Assembly (NCBI GenBank): GCA_007844125.1 | Contig: CM017573.1 | Span: forward strand, 7,402,552 to 7,466,551 | Direction: 5' to 3' | DNA length: 64,000 bases | Origin: Sinonovacula constricta | Taxonomy: Eukaryota; Mollusca; Bivalvia; Cardiida; Solecurtidae | The notes under the pieces: generated by a model | What the model was told of the DNA's origin: nothing | Database searches by the model: none | Seen by the model: the letters and a program-made list of their open reading frames with translations, nothing else | Translations under genes and position numbers: made by a program | Part shown: positions 49,445 through 62,348 of the stretch, piece by piece | Numbering within the stretch: the first letter of the stretch is position 1 | Layout of the letters: every line of letters begins with the position of its first letter

Positions 49445-49667
49445 CGGTGTCCACTTGAAGCAGATTTAGTGCTGCCTTCACTGTGTATAGCATGCCGCGA
49501 ACCCCTGGCATGATACCACACCCAGTCACATTATCCCGACTACGGGCCAACCAGTCGTGGAACTACCCTTATATTTGCTTGGGAGCTATACCACTACCAA
49601 TTTTAACGACATTGGTATGTCGCGACCCGGGATCGAACCCGGGGCCTCCCGTACCTGTAGCCGGCGC
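49445..49667 (-). mobile_element. SINE family C, tail deleted (unit 2)
   Basis: Same element as at 19371, but about 130 bp including the CAAA tail and the neighbouring triplet tract is missing. The B box GGTTCGATCCC is intact. Confidence 0.7.
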
Positions 49668-49702
<35 letters not shown>

Positions 49703-49715
49703 CAGTAGTAGTAGA

Positions 49716-49747
<32 letters not shown>

Positions 49748-49748
49748 A

Positions 49749-49803
<55 letters not shown>

Positions 49804-49899
49804 AAAGTAGTAGTAGTAGTAGCAGTAGCAGTAGTAGTAGTAGTATTAGTAGTAGTAGTAGCAGTAGTAGTAGTAGTAATAGAAGTAGTGGTAGTAGTT

Positions 49900-49930
<31 letters not shown>

Positions 49931-49933
49931 CAG
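49668..49933. repeat. (TAG)n triplet microsatellite (unit 2)
   Basis: About 266 bp, clearly longer than the 153 bp in unit 1. Confidence 0.9.
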
Positions 49934-50036
49934 TGGAGAGAGACCCCACACAAAAGACTTGGTAGAACCACCGGCGCACAGCAAATCAGGTGAAAGAGGA
50001 CTCCACATTAAGTCATTCGCCCCGAAACACCTGTCA

Positions 50037-50455
50037 TGATGTTATTCTTGGACAGAAGCTTGTTAAACCAAAGGCCACACAATAATAACTTTTACATGTC
50101 TTCTAATAAATTGCCCGTTAAAACACATACGTACACAACGAGTACATGAGTTTCTTTTGCATATATCTCGATTTCACTGTTGTTATTGTTTTTTTCTGTT
50201 GTTATTATTGTTGTTCGTATTATTTTGTTGTTATATCAAATATAATATCCCTCGCTAAATTGTCTGGCCGTGTTTAATTACTACAAACAAAGATGTTTAT
50301 ATATATGTAAGTTCTATGACGATGCGAATGCCTCTGTTTTTAAAATTTCTTGACTCCTTTTGAGCGCTGATGACGCCGTAAGTGTAAAGTATTACCTTTC
50401 CGAAGTACTTCATGATATTCTTTAAATGGCCCAACACGATTCATTAGCCGATTAA
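50037..50455. other. Segment present only in unit 2
   Basis: About 420 bp absent from unit 1 (near 19930), with a GTT-rich stretch at about 50175-50235. No gene recognised. Confidence 0.6.
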
Positions 50456-50869
50456 CGTCAACGATTTTTTCCTTATATTTACATAACATTTTAAAGTCAA
50501 ATACAACCAATGCATTTAAAAATAGATTATTACGACGCCGTTTATTTTATCGTTATACGGCAAACCCTGCGCGATTACTTGTACAAGTTAGATCAAACGA
50601 ATAGCGTACGCTGCGCGTGATAAAATCCATCGCATTCAAGCCACGCCCACAGAATCAAGAAGCAAAGTAACAAGAAGGTATTGCCTCATTTATAGTTCTA
50701 TTTATGTCACTGTTAAAGATTTTTAAAATAGATAATGTGTTTGAAACCACACTTATGTTATGTTTTTGCAACCAAATAAAAAGGTAAAACGGTTTTATTA
50801 CTTTTATAGTGAATTATGCTTTAAAACAAAGAACTCATGCGTTGAATTTGTTTTTACAAACACGTCTGC

Positions 50870-51000
50870 TGTATAAAATATTTTGACGTCATGTTTACGT
50901 TACGTTAATTCATGAAAACAGTCCGTAGTAAATAAGCTCCGCCCACCTAGCCAATCAGCAATCAGGAATGCAAACACGCGCTGTCTACGACACATTGTAA
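50870..51000. promoter_or_regulatory. Promoter-like island (unit 2)
   Basis: Counterpart of 20335-20480. The CRE, GC box and CCAAT box are unchanged, while the E box has become CACGCG. Confidence 0.4.
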
Positions 51001-51506
51001 TTTTATCGAGAAATGAACGTACTGTTTTATGTATAGTTCATTGCAGCGGTAAACATTGTAAATGTATATGTTTTAATGAACACATTTACTATATTTATTT
51101 CCAAACAAAGATCAGAAATCCGCTACGCATCTGAAATAAATGTATTCATTTATTCTTAGACTCTTTTGCATTAAATGCTTCCGCCAAAGTTCTAAAAGTA
51201 CCACATCTTCAGGATATCTGGAACTCGGTGATTCCGACAGAACCTGTATTCATCAATCTCCATCAACTTCGGCGAACAATAAAAATGACAACAAGCAGAC
51301 AGGAAGCATGCTCGTTTGTCAGTACTGTTTAAACTGAAACTGAGAAAAAAAGTTTAATGTTGGTATTTTTTTTATTTTTTTTTTAGCATATGGTTGGAAA
51401 ATATTAAAAACAAATGTATCTTGAAAACATAAAGTAGATAAATCTATTATCGTATCGGAATGTTTCTTAACAGAATAATTTTGAGTTATTGGGAAACGGT
51501 TCTTAT

Positions 51507-51733
51507 TGTGTGTTTTGTTAGTTTTTTGTTACATCGCACTGACACAATTATGTTCTTAATGGCGACGTCGAGCTAATTATTGGTGGAGGAAGACCCCAGA
51601 CTTATATCTGGGTAGAACCGCCGGCACACCCCTCATGAAAGTTCTCGCCCCGACCGGGTCTCGAACCTCCGCGGTGAGGGGCTGAGGAGTTTTTAAGACA
51701 GCGACTCCAAAAGCTCGGCCACGGGCACCTCAC
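51507..51733 (-). mobile_element. tRNA-derived SINE, family B (unit 2)
   Basis: Orthologue of the element at 20983, with the same 14-bp target duplication at 51493-51506 and 51734-51747. Confidence 0.85.
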
Positions 51734-52504
51734 GAAACGGTTCTCATAATTACGCAATTCTCCTGGGGATGAATAGTTAATGGTCTGTGTTTTAATAATA
51801 TAAACACTTCTCGACTTAATGTGCATTTTACGTGGCTTATCAATTATTGCCTGATCATGAAATACGAGACATATTTCTACTTGGTTTAGACAGTAAACTC
51901 GTAAAATATCAAACCTATTTGTTCTCTTGAGTACATGTCTAAAGGAAAGCTTCACACAGAACTCACACACCATATTGAATATACCTTATGATTAAGACAT
52001 ATTTTCCTAGTTAAGTAAAAATCTACATTTAAAATGAATAATATATTTTAACAGTATGTTTTCTGCATTTTTAAACATGCCCTGTAAAGCCGCATAAAAT
52101 AAACAATATCACTTAAACTTACAACTCTTACCGTGAAAGTTCTTTGCATTTGTTCCAAGGCGGAAACTGTCGGGTTTGCTCTTTGTTGTATTATGTCTCG
52201 TCACGATTTTATTGTTACTTGAACAACTGACTGGCATGTGGGTGTCTTTGTCCTGTACCTTTTCGGAAATGCACTTTGCAGTCCTCATAGATCTTTGTTA
52301 TATTGTCTTATTATTTCCTCCCAGATAATTTAGTCAGGTCAAGAGGCGACTTTAAAATAATGGCTCCTCGGTTTCCCACGAGTTCATCAACAATATGCAT
52401 AAATTTTGGATAATTTATGGAATCTTCACTCTTGTGCATCATTCAACACGAAATTTAAATAATAACAAAAAATGGTGCCATCTTCATTGAAATATTTATT
52501 CATC

Positions 52505-52694
52505 ACTGTCCCCTCACCACGTGAGTTCAAGTCCGGGTCGGGCGAGAGCTGCAAGTGTGGAGGTTTTCCAGCTAACCTGCGGTGCGCAGGTGGTTCTAAC
52601 CAGACGTAAGTCCTGGATCTTCCTCTATCAGTAATTAGCTGGACGTCGCCAATATAACCATAATTGTGTCAATATAACACAAAACAAAACAAGG
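52505..52694 (+). mobile_element. SINE family B, truncated head (unit 2)
   Basis: Counterpart of 21984-22176, with tail AACACAAAACAAAACAA. Confidence 0.7.
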
Positions 52695-52789
52695 ATAATT
52701 TAAGACTGATCTGTCTTAGGTAAATTTGTTTGCTACCAAAATAAATCTCCCAGGTACCTTCGTAATTGAGTAAGGGTAAAGGATATAAG

Positions 52790-53310
52790 ATAATTTTGAT
52801 GATCGGAACCTTTCAAGACACACATTATATCATCAAAGGACCGGCAATTCCTTAAATTTGCATTTGAAAGTATATCCATCTTAGGGGTGTCTGAAAATAT
52901 AAAATGCGTTCCCTTTGGTTATAGAAGACAACTTAAACAAATAAATGACAAATCTACTTCAATTCAAAGAAATATTGACGCTTGTGAAAAAATAAAATAC
53001 GGTAATGAATTTGCCGAGTAAAATAAGCCTTAAGAATTGGCTGTTAATTGCAACAAGTTATAACATTAATGATGTGATTGTTATGGCGATAACACACAGT
53101 TCGTCCAAATACAGTGTAAGGCATATCAGTCCTTAACAGTTTATTGCCTTTATAACTCGGTCACTGTAATCAAATCAAACAATAAGAATGTATATAACAT
53201 GGTCCTAAAGGCATTGCAACATATATTAAAATTTGAAAAGGCACAGGACAAAACGCCCCAAACGCTGACGTTTGTTTTCACAAATAATGATAAAAATAGT
53301 GACGTCATTG
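52790..53310. other. Segment present only in unit 2
   Basis: About 520 bp between sequences that are adjacent in unit 1 (near 22250). It includes a reverse DR fragment; the rest is unrecognised. Confidence 0.6.
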
Positions 53311-54565
53311 AAAAATAATGTTCGCATATTGTTTAGAAGAGAGATTGGTATTATTTCGATTAGAAGAACTACAAACAAATGTTGATAGTAAATGAAATTA
53401 ACCGATATCATTACGTCAATATGTAGGACAGGTAGGACACTGTGGTGAGAATTCGAGTTCAGCAGTTAATTAACCTTTCGCCGTCAAAGTTCGATATTTT
53501 TTTACTGATTTCTAAGTTTAATAATTTTTCTAGTGAGAATCACGTGGAAATAAAGTCATGGAATATATCTTGTTCAAATAAAAAGAAAAATTGCATAAAC
53601 GCCACTAACTAGAACCCATCCACATGTCTTTAAGTTCAATTTCACAGGTTCTACCAAAGTGCCTTTGTAATTTTAGTACTGTCCATAAACTATCATTTAG
53701 TATACTTGCTTTCAATATTTTAAGTGAAATAAGATCGCTGATAATGTTAACTTAATGGAGTTATGATAATAAAAATATATGACAAAGTCCTATGAGCATT
53801 GCAACATATACCAAAATTTGAAAAGGTACAGGACAAAGGTATTCACATGCAAACTAAATGTAAAAGAACAATTCTGTGATGAGTCATTTAACTAATAGAG
53901 TAAACAAGACAGTCACCTGCCTAACCTGTTCCTCTTTACATAAAATTGGCGAGGACCAGTTACTGCGACTGAATCATACGTGCAATTATGATATATATTT
54001 ATATGGAACATATATGACACAAGCTACGTATCCAAAAACTTTAGAATACCTTTAAGAAGAAATAAGATGACTAAAGAAAATGTCCTTGATGATTCCCAAT
54101 TGTAAATTGTCGAGTGATTGAGAGATTGATTTTATCTTCAATAATGATTTTATCCTTCTAGCTAAAATTGGAGTAAATCATTTTTAAGTTATATGTTATA
54201 TATATATAATATATGTCATATGTCTGTCTATTGCTCAAATTTTGATTTATAAGAACAGAATGCAAAGGTCGAAAAGAAAACATATTTCACATCCACATCC
54301 ACAATACTCTACACTTTGATTTTTTTTTTCATATAAAAATTCACATCTATGTTAGCATTTAATTAATCTTATAAGGACGTTACTTCTTGAAGCGCATTAG
54401 ACTTTAGTTCTCAATTCCATCTACATACGAACAAGATGCTACAACCAATTACACTTCTTCTCTGGTCACTTTATTGATAATTAAAACAGGTTATTTCATT
54501 TACAATTAAGAATTTTGTGTGATTCCGCTAATAAAACATAATACTTATCTAAGCGGACATTTAAA

Positions 54566-54595
54566 TGACGTCATTACGTTCTCTTAATGACGTCA
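54566..54595. promoter_or_regulatory. CRE pair present only in unit 2
   Basis: TGACGTCA at 54566-54573 and 54588-54595. The unit 1 counterparts (23508-23515 and 23530-23537) each carry one substitution. Confidence 0.35.
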
Positions 54596-54879
54596 TAACA
54601 TGATCCGTTCAAATGTTGGTATATCCTCCATTGCTGATAGGACTTTGTCAATTTCCTCATTTATATTTTTTAAGATATTGTATTTGTTTTCTTCTTTTAC
54701 TTCTCTTAATAAGAAGTATTTAACAGAATATGCAACTAATTTTACAGCTCTATTCACAACATAGTTCAAAGTAAACATTGATAATTGAGAGGGATAATGA
54801 AACTTCAGTATAGGATAGAGTCTATTAAGACGTTTCTATAGAAAAGAAAGCCGAAACGATTCTATCCGATTTAGAAGTC

Positions 54880-55035
54880 CCCGCCTCACTTCTACCCGTT
54901 CTACCAAAATGACATGTAATCCGCCCTATAAAATTGTCAATCAAACTGTCAATCATCTTGACGTGTTCAAACTTGTGGTCACAAGGGGAGGAGTCAAGCC
55001 AGAATGCGGGGTGTGTTGCACATGCGCAGTTGAAA
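54880..55035. promoter_or_regulatory. GC-rich patch with paired PBX/MEIS-type sites (unit 2)
   Basis: TTGTCAATCA at 54934-54943 and CTGTCAATCA at 54946-54955, so the perfect site is the second one here and the first one in unit 1. The NRF1-like motif is kept. Confidence 0.4.
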
Positions 55036-56411
55036 ATAAAACCATTTAGTAAACTACATCAATTTATTTTGTTCATTATAAGAAAGAAAATAGAAAGGAG
55101 GTATACTGAAATAAATCGCTGAGGAATTTGAATTTTGATAGCTACAAATGTACATGTAGCGCGATTTCTAAGTATGATAAGTAACACTACTAATCTAAAG
55201 AAAGCATAAAATGCCATTGCAGTGCTTTATAAGGCTGCAAATTTACTTATTTATGAAAAAGAGTCATTATCATATGAGAAATAAACAAAACAGACAGACA
55301 CCTGTCAGTTTGGCTCAAGAGTCATTAAGTAGCAACTTCAAGTGTTTTCACATATTTTATTGATAATATGATATAAGATTGGTACTTATGCGTACGTATA
55401 AGGTTTATTCATTGACAAAAAGGTCAAGTAATGTATGGTTAAACTTATTCTTCGATCTATTGAAATATTGATAAATTCAAAAGTTACGAATGTAAATTGT
55501 GTTCAATAAATCAATTGTGTATATGAGAAATATGAATTTACTCACAATTAATCCATTTAACAAAAGAGACAGGAAACTTTTTATCGATTTTTATTATTGT
55601 TTTAACCATAGCTTATTGTGCGAATTTTGTGTAAATTTGTGTGCAGATTTTGTTATTTTTTTTTTTGCTCTTAATCAGAACAACAGGTGTTTAAGAAGTT
55701 CTTTATCATAAAAAATCTGAGTTTTTAATCCCTATTAAACATGATCGCAACAACAACGTTTACATCAACTTTAATTGGCATTTTATGCTGTTTTACTATA
55801 ATATTGTTGTCTATTACAAAAATAAAATGTATTCGATTTACAAAAAAAAAAATATATATGCAATATTAGAAAATAAATCAAAAGTAAATTTGCATACTTG
55901 ATGTTTAAACGTAATTTCACTCAATTTAATATTTTTTAAAAATAAAATTGACAAAATTCACAAATGTGTATGAACTTTTGTGAGTAAAATAGTCCACCAG
56001 AACGCATTTTGATGTTCATTTCATATACGAAATTCAGCGAAGGTTTCTTTCTTCACAATTATATTTTGATATCGAAACGCTATATTTATCTCTCAAAATA
56101 TTGTGATACATTCTCCAAATAGTATAAGCATTTTGCAGATACCGATGTCACTTATTATTAATTAAAACAAATATCTGACTTATAAAATATATGACATATT
56201 TTTGCCACAGGTTTAGTACCAAGAGTAAAATACACTATACAGATTATGGTATTTAGTGTTACTTCATAAGTTTACATTTGTCTGGCAAAGAGCATCAAAT
56301 AGAACCCTGTATCACTGCTGCACATTAAATATATAATGCTTTGCCGTTAAAAAACGACATAAAAACAAGGCGTCCTTAATCACTGAAAATCTCAACGTAT
56401 TCCCCATGCGG

Positions 56412-57019
56412 TCAGATCACTGTATGATGTTTAGATTGCGTACTGGTAAATGCCCTGATGTATCCTTCATCTTTTGCGAAAGAATCACCAGGCGATGGTG
56501 ACGATGTTGATCGTATCATGGCATTCTCCGATTTACTACTTTGGGCATTGTAACAGGATACACCATTTGAGAAATCTACATCGACAAGATCGCTGACAGA
56601 GGAGTGTATTGATGGTGTTGTCCCGTGGGTACTGTGTGGGTAATGCAGGCGACGTTTATCTGCAAACACTCGCAGTGACATAAAAGGCGGTTTGGAATTG
56701 ATTCTGTGGGTCAAAGAAAGATCTGATCTCTTGTACACGTTCACAGAATGGTAGAGATGTCCACCATTAACGCTATCTGATCCTGTGGAGTTCTGACAAG
56801 CGTTGTATTGTTGTAGTTCGTTTACTGATCCCGGGGAGTAATTCCTAAACAGCCGTGGTCGGCGTTTAAGCTGGCAGCGCAATACCCGGATAAACGCTCG
56901 TTTGAATTCCCGGCTAGATGTAGCATAGATGATAGGGTTCATCATGGAGTTACAGTATCCGAGCCAGAAGATGACGTTAAACAGCTCATCCGGTCCGTGG
57001 CACTGACTGCACAAAACAC
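56412..57019 (-). CDS. Receptor gene B, exon 3 (ECL3, TM7, C-tail)
   Basis: 608 bases to the TGA at 56414-56412, acceptor ATATTTACAG before 57019. TM7 and helix 8 match gene A. Two replacements lie in the tail (F454Y, T494A) against about ten silent changes. The PDZ-type C-terminus is conserved. Confidence 0.92.
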
Positions 57020-60000
57020 CTGTAAATATATATACACTGTATTTATCACATAACCTACCGCGCAAGCGTGAGGTAACACTCATGCGTTATCTCTGGTAAC
57101 TCACTAGTTAGTTATTGTTTTGTGACGTCATCATCGTTGTGTGACGTCATTAAGTATGTGTACTGTATCTGCCATTTCCTGATCACTTTGTTGTCGCCGT
57201 TTTATGCATTTTGTTGGACAATTTCATTTTAATTAATAAAAGAAAACATTTTAGTCATGTAATAAACAAATATGTTCCCTTTTTATGGAAAATGGTCGAG
57301 TAAAGAGTAGAACTATTTTTTGTGCGGATTCTTCTAAACTGAATTACACATGTCAAGACCGACTGTTCATCATAAGATAAAAAGATGTTGCTTTATAACA
57401 CAAACACTTTCAATGGGGAGCTCTGTAAAGCCGGTTTAAGCTCTCCAGTCGTTCCATATTGCCGACTGACCGTTCCAAGGCGGTAACTGCCGGGTTAGCA
57501 CTTTGTGTTAAATGACTTATCACAGATCTGTTCTTACTTTTATATTTGGCTCGCATGATAATACATTTTTCCTGTATCTGTTTAAATTTTGGTATATGTT
57601 GCAGTTCTTGCAGGACTTTGTCTGTTATTCTTAACAAACCGTCTGATATGACCTATAAATATGTTTTCGTGCTTATTTTTGTTGTGTTTTTTTTTTTTTT
57701 TGATTTTGTGTTATTGATTTTCCTACTGTCTATTTGTATAAATAACTTCCACAGTTGCAATCATGCATTAATAAATCAAGATACAAATTAGAAAAAAAAA
57801 GCTTAAATTAAATATGCGTCAAACCAAATCAAAAAAATCTTCAGAAAGTTTATTCATGAATTATTCTATGTCGACCATTTTCTTCACTTAGAGAGATATC
57901 AAAATGTTAAGATCATAAATTTATAATGAAGTAAATAAATAAAATAAAAACTTAATCTAAGTGATTTGAAATGTACCTCGTTGATAATTCGATAGGTAGG
58001 CGAAAATGGTTACTTCGATTTTCCGAATTAATCATGACCTAGATACTATGGAAAGTTCAACTCCTACTTACTGAGAGGCAAGTAAAAGAAGAATGGAAAC
58101 CAGCATACAATGAACACGCCGACAACGATTCCAAGTGTCTTGGCGGCCTTTCGTTCCTTCTTAAATTTCGCCATTCTGCCTGCCAGGGTGACCTTGGAAC
58201 ACGTCTTTTTACTTGATCCTTCCGAATGTTCGCTGGAACTTGACAAGCGACAGAATTATAGGAACTTGTGTAAAAACAAACAACATAAATACATTGTATA
58301 ATTGCAAGACTCAAAAAGTTTACGCCCAACTTCACATCCAGTTAGCGAGGAATCAATTTCAACCAATTTAGCAATTACTCTAGAGCAAGCAGCACAGGAG
58401 TAAAAAGTCTTTCTCCAAATAAAATTGGCAATAAATTCAGCTTAGCTACTAAACGTCTCATTTATGATAGTTTAGGATTTAACAGTAGACACAATTCACT
58501 CTACAGGCTTCCTCAAATGGTATTATACATCTTGTCTACTTACAGAGTAAATTCAAGAAGATGTGAATTTAATTAGAGGTTGAGAATGCAGTCTCCGCAG
58601 TCACTAATGGGTCGGAATGCAATATTAACGTAATTGAGTTATATTTGTGCAAGTAATGTTGTCTAGTCGCACCTTTACTATTATTCTCTATATAAATCAG
58701 TAATTGACCGACATTTCTGTAATTAATTTCTCATCATTGTTAAACAGTGCGGCTAAAGATAATAGTGTATGTTTGTTATCGTAATGTATGAGCGTGGTAT
58801 ATGCTATAGATGCTATTTGTCGATTTTGGATGGACTATCGTATTTTATTTCACGAGTGGTCATAGAAAAAAAAAACGTTACGAGTTGCAACTACAAACGA
58901 AATATTATGTTTCTGTGAACACGAGTGAAATAGAATATAAGTTGAATTCGAGCACAAACTGAAATCGGTCATTTTTATTTTTTATTTTATGTTTATTTTT
59001 TCTTTAATCTATATTTTAATCAGCTGTTATACAGAGACTTTAACGATAACATTATCATTCCGCTGCAGGCCATAGTGATTTTTTCGCGTTTTTTTCTTAC
59101 TTTTTCATCCAAAAGCACGAAATAAAACAAAAAGCATGATCTATGATGCATTTTGTTTTGAAATTTTGATAGGAAAAAAAAATAGCACTTCACTTTCACA
59201 CTGACTAGCTGCACATCGTTTGTTATTCTCGGTCACAATTTCAGGGATTTTCTTTACCAATTCTAGTCAAGTGTTGACATTGATAAATTGGTATGCATTG
59301 TCCTTGGATGTCTTGAGGAAGTTCCAATAACTTATAGACGATAGCATAAGGCAACGTACTTGTTATCACTCTCAAAGCGACATGCGTGCCTATGCTAGTG
59401 AATTTGATTGAAATCTAATATTTCTGTTACATATCAGATAATTCTTTAGATTACATGATTTACATAAAGGCCCATATATAGGGTGTGGTTACTCCTTTTT
59501 ATCCTGTTTTCACGCGTTAATGTGCAGGATAAAGGCTTGTCGGATAAACTTAGTGATATCCAGTCAATAGGTCACGTGACCAAACCACGCGTATGAATAC
59601 ACTGTTTACATTAGTTATGTTCAAACGCTCTTAATGAAACGTGTAATTAATGCTTTTTCGCCGATTTATGTAATCATTCATGGACTTTTTTGAACATTCA
59701 TGTACTATGTTGACATGGAGATTAAAAATATAAAAAAGAACGGAGGTTCGTGTCTAATTTTCGATATTTTTCCTTCAATCTTCCTCGTTTGTTTACAGAT
59801 TTCCTTTTTTTAATATAAAAGATAAAAAAGCAGGATAAATCGAATACATGGTTGGTGCCGAGAATAAGAAACTTTATTTGGTTCGCTTAGAAGCATATCT
59901 CGCCAGGATATTCGCTTCTCGCTAACCAGATAAACTTTCTCATTCTCGACACCAACCATGTATTCTCTATATTACAGGAAGCTATTGAGAATAAGATTTG

Positions 60001-61559
60001 GTAATATGGATCAAAGAGCTAAGTGCAGTATTCGTGTACTTGGTTATGAGCTTTTTATGGCGTTATAGTTCAGTATATCAAGAGTTATTTTGTTTATATG
60101 TAATATTCTTTTCATCAGTTTTATCTCAAGATGTATGTGCTAACTGTTAGTTGTCTCACTTTGATGGGATATTTTTATTTACACTGTTTTTGAAAAAAAA
60201 ATCAGAAAGTATGAGGTTTAAGGACCCCGGACGATTCTATCTTACTTACTTACCGTTCCAAGGTGGTTACTGTTATATTTTTGTCTCGGTGTAATGTCTT
60301 GTTTAATGTGCTTTTGTCTCTTTAAGTTAACTCTGTAATTCCTTCTCAAGAGGTAGTTTGATTTGATATCCAGGACAATACTTAGACTTTATAGGTTATA
60401 GGAATATAGGAATTATAAACATAGATCTTGAAACATGTTTTCTATCAATTTAACTTCTAATTTGTGTCATGCGTCGTCTTTTCCCTATTGTTAGGAGCTA
60501 CATGTATAGTCATGCAGCATGTATGCTTGGAATTTATATCAAACCTATTGATTCTCAAACGTTACCTAAAACCTGTAAAACTATTCGATTGCAAAAGCCA
60601 CCGGTCATTATATAAAGAAAATTTTGAGGTGATAGTTTCCTTTGAATCTTAATGGGCTTGATAGAACTAAAGGTAAAAAACATTTCTAAAAGGAGTTCCG
60701 TACTGAATGATTTCTGAGATCTGATCTGTTACATCTATATTCACCTGCTGCTTTGGTATTGCTGAAGCACGTTGGTATTGTTTGAGAAGTGTTTCCCTGT
60801 ATGTATGCGTAGCACGACATCATTTTCTTGATCGATCCTCGTCGTCTTTACACCACTTGTAAGATACTTGTAATGTGCTGTAGCTGCCTTATAAATCTTC
60901 GCATACACTATCATGATAATGAACATAGGAATGTAAAACGACCCGGCTGCTGAAAACACGACGTATCCGACTTGTTTTGTTAGGGTACACGTTCCTGCCG
61001 TAGGTTCTGCTGTCTCCTTCCAACCAATTAGTGGTCCAATTGAAATGGCAAAAGACAGTACCCAGACTATAACGATGATGAAAAAGGACTTTCGTTCGGA
61101 AATGATGGTAGAGTGTTGAAGAGGCCGCGTCACGCCGATATATCGATCTAAACTAATAACGCATAACGTCATAATCGATGCCGTACACCAGAGCACGTCA
61201 GCGGATGCCCATATCTCGCACAACAACGAACCGAACGGCCAGTACCTCAAAGTCTCAAATGTCGCCGAGAATGGCAGCACGGTGATACCAAGGCAAAGAT
61301 CGGCCACCGCCAGGTTGACAATAAAGTAGTTGGTCGTACTTCTGAGGTGCGAGTTCACGTATACTGCAAGAAGCACCAGAAGATTCCCACAGATTGTAAT
61401 TATGTTAATACAACCGAGAACTAATCCAAGAATAATAATCCGGGTTAGAGAAACGTGATGCTCTAACTGTTCTTGCATGCTGTCATTTGAATAGTCCGTT
61501 TGATTATTTATGAGACTGCTAAAGTTAGTCAGGTTGTAGAAAGGAATGAGGTCCGTCAT
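56412..61559 (-). CDS. Alpha-1-adrenergic-like / octopamine-like aminergic GPCR, gene B (three exons)
   Basis: Paralogue of gene A with the same exon lengths (815, 167 and 608 bp), the same phases and 529 residues. All signature residues are intact: D87, D121, DRY 138-140, S203, S207, E300, CWFP, Y349, NPIIY and the TVI C-terminus. Replacements relative to gene A, by eye: V10L, Q35H, K185E, S188A, S213F, E225A, N281S, F454Y and T494A. About 28 further coding differences are synonymous, which argues for purifying selection and a working product. Intron 1 is 2,506 bp and intron 2 is 1,052 bp. Confidence 0.93.
57020..58071 (-). other. Intron 2 of receptor gene B
   Basis: 1,052-bp intron containing a dispersed repeat (about 57412-57625) and the conserved CRE pair at 57123-57130 and 57142-57149. 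Confidence 0.85.
57123..57149. promoter_or_regulatory. Pair of CRE palindromes in intron 2 of gene B
   Basis: Both TGACGTCA palindromes are exact and keep the 19-bp spacing of gene A, although the surrounding intron shows several substitutions and indels. Confidence 0.4.
58072..58238 (-). CDS. Receptor gene B, exon 2 (end of ICL3 and TM6)
   Basis: 167 bases with acceptor TTGTCAAG and donor CTCA/GTAAGT, in the same phases as gene A. There is a single replacement, N281S, beside about five silent changes. TM6 is identical in protein sequence. Confidence 0.92.
58239..60744 (-). other. Intron 1 of receptor gene B
   Basis: 2,506-bp intron with the same borders as gene A. It contains a foldback element (about 59498-59965) and a dispersed repeat (about 60110-60310). 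Confidence 0.85.
59498..59965. mobile_element. Foldback element in intron 1 of gene B
   Basis: Orthologue of 28405-28912; hairpin arms at 59842-59965 and palindrome GGTCACGTGACC at 59570-59581. Confidence 0.6.
60745..61559 (-). CDS. Receptor gene B, exon 1 (N-terminus to TM5)
   Basis: Encodes residues 1-271 plus two bases. It has the same ATG context as gene A, with an in-frame TAG 24 bases upstream, and the donor CAG/GTGAAT. It carries six of the nine replacements between the paralogues, four of them between residues 185 and 225. Confidence 0.93.
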
Positions 61560-61756
61560 GTTGCTGTCGTGGACGAATATCTAGACAAGGCCGTTGATTG
61601 AGTAAATGATTTCTGAAAAGAAGAAAGAAGTATGGTACAATATAATAAACGTTTTTTATTGATAAAAAGGCAATTCATATACAATGTTGTGTCATATACA
61701 AGGAACAGATTTCTAAGCCGGGACTTTCCCCGTCATGACCGACTAAACTTGATTTG

Positions 61757-61783
61757 CTCTCTCTCTCTCTCTTTCTTTCTCTT

Positions 61784-61821
<38 letters not shown>

Positions 61822-61850
61822 ATACCCACACCCACACACTCACACACTCA
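61757..61850. repeat. (CT)n(CA)n microsatellite upstream of gene B
   Basis: Counterpart of 30719-30842, shorter, interrupted by TTTC units and lacking the CTAT run. Confidence 0.9.
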
Positions 61851-61858
61851 ATTTATTT

Positions 61859-62348
61859 TTATCCTGCTCTCACGCGTAAATGTGCAGGATAAAGCCTTGC
61901 CGGTCAAACTTAGTGATATCCAGTCATTATGTCACGTGACCAAACCACGCCCATGAATACACTGTTTACATTAGTTATGTTCATATGCTCTTAATCAAAT
62001 GTGTAATTTATGCATTTTTGCTGATTTATGTAATCATTCATGGATTTTTTTAACATTTATATATGTTGACTTGAAAATAAAAAAAAACTAAAGGGAGGTT
62101 CCAGTCTGAATAAAGAAGGAGTAAAGCGGCTATTGTTTTTCCAATATTTTTTCATTCTTCCTCGTTTGTTTACCGATTTCCTATTTTCTCATATAAAATA
62201 TAAAAAATCGAATACATGGTTTGTGCTGAGAATAAGAAAGTTTTCCTGGTTCGTTTCGAAGCGTATCTTGACTCGCTAAAGTTTCCCTAGATATTCGCTT
62301 CTCGCTCACCAGATAAACTTTCTCATTGCCGGCACCAACCGTGTATTC
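61859..62348. mobile_element. Foldback element upstream of gene B
   Basis: Orthologue of 30852-31288; hairpin arms at 62210-62348. The palindrome is shortened by one substitution but keeps GTCACGTGAC at 61931-61940. Confidence 0.6.

Larger units (their letters stand above)
53311..56411. other. 3' flank of receptor gene B
   Basis: Collinear with 22290-25300. Contains the unit 2-specific CRE pair (54566-54595) and the GC-rich patch (54880-55035). No other gene recognised. Confidence 0.5.

Noticed and set aside
49483..50039. Poly-Ser, poly-Val, poly-Thr and poly-Leu frames (also 19562-19957)
   Set aside because: Translation of the (TAG)n tract and the neighbouring SINE in all frames.
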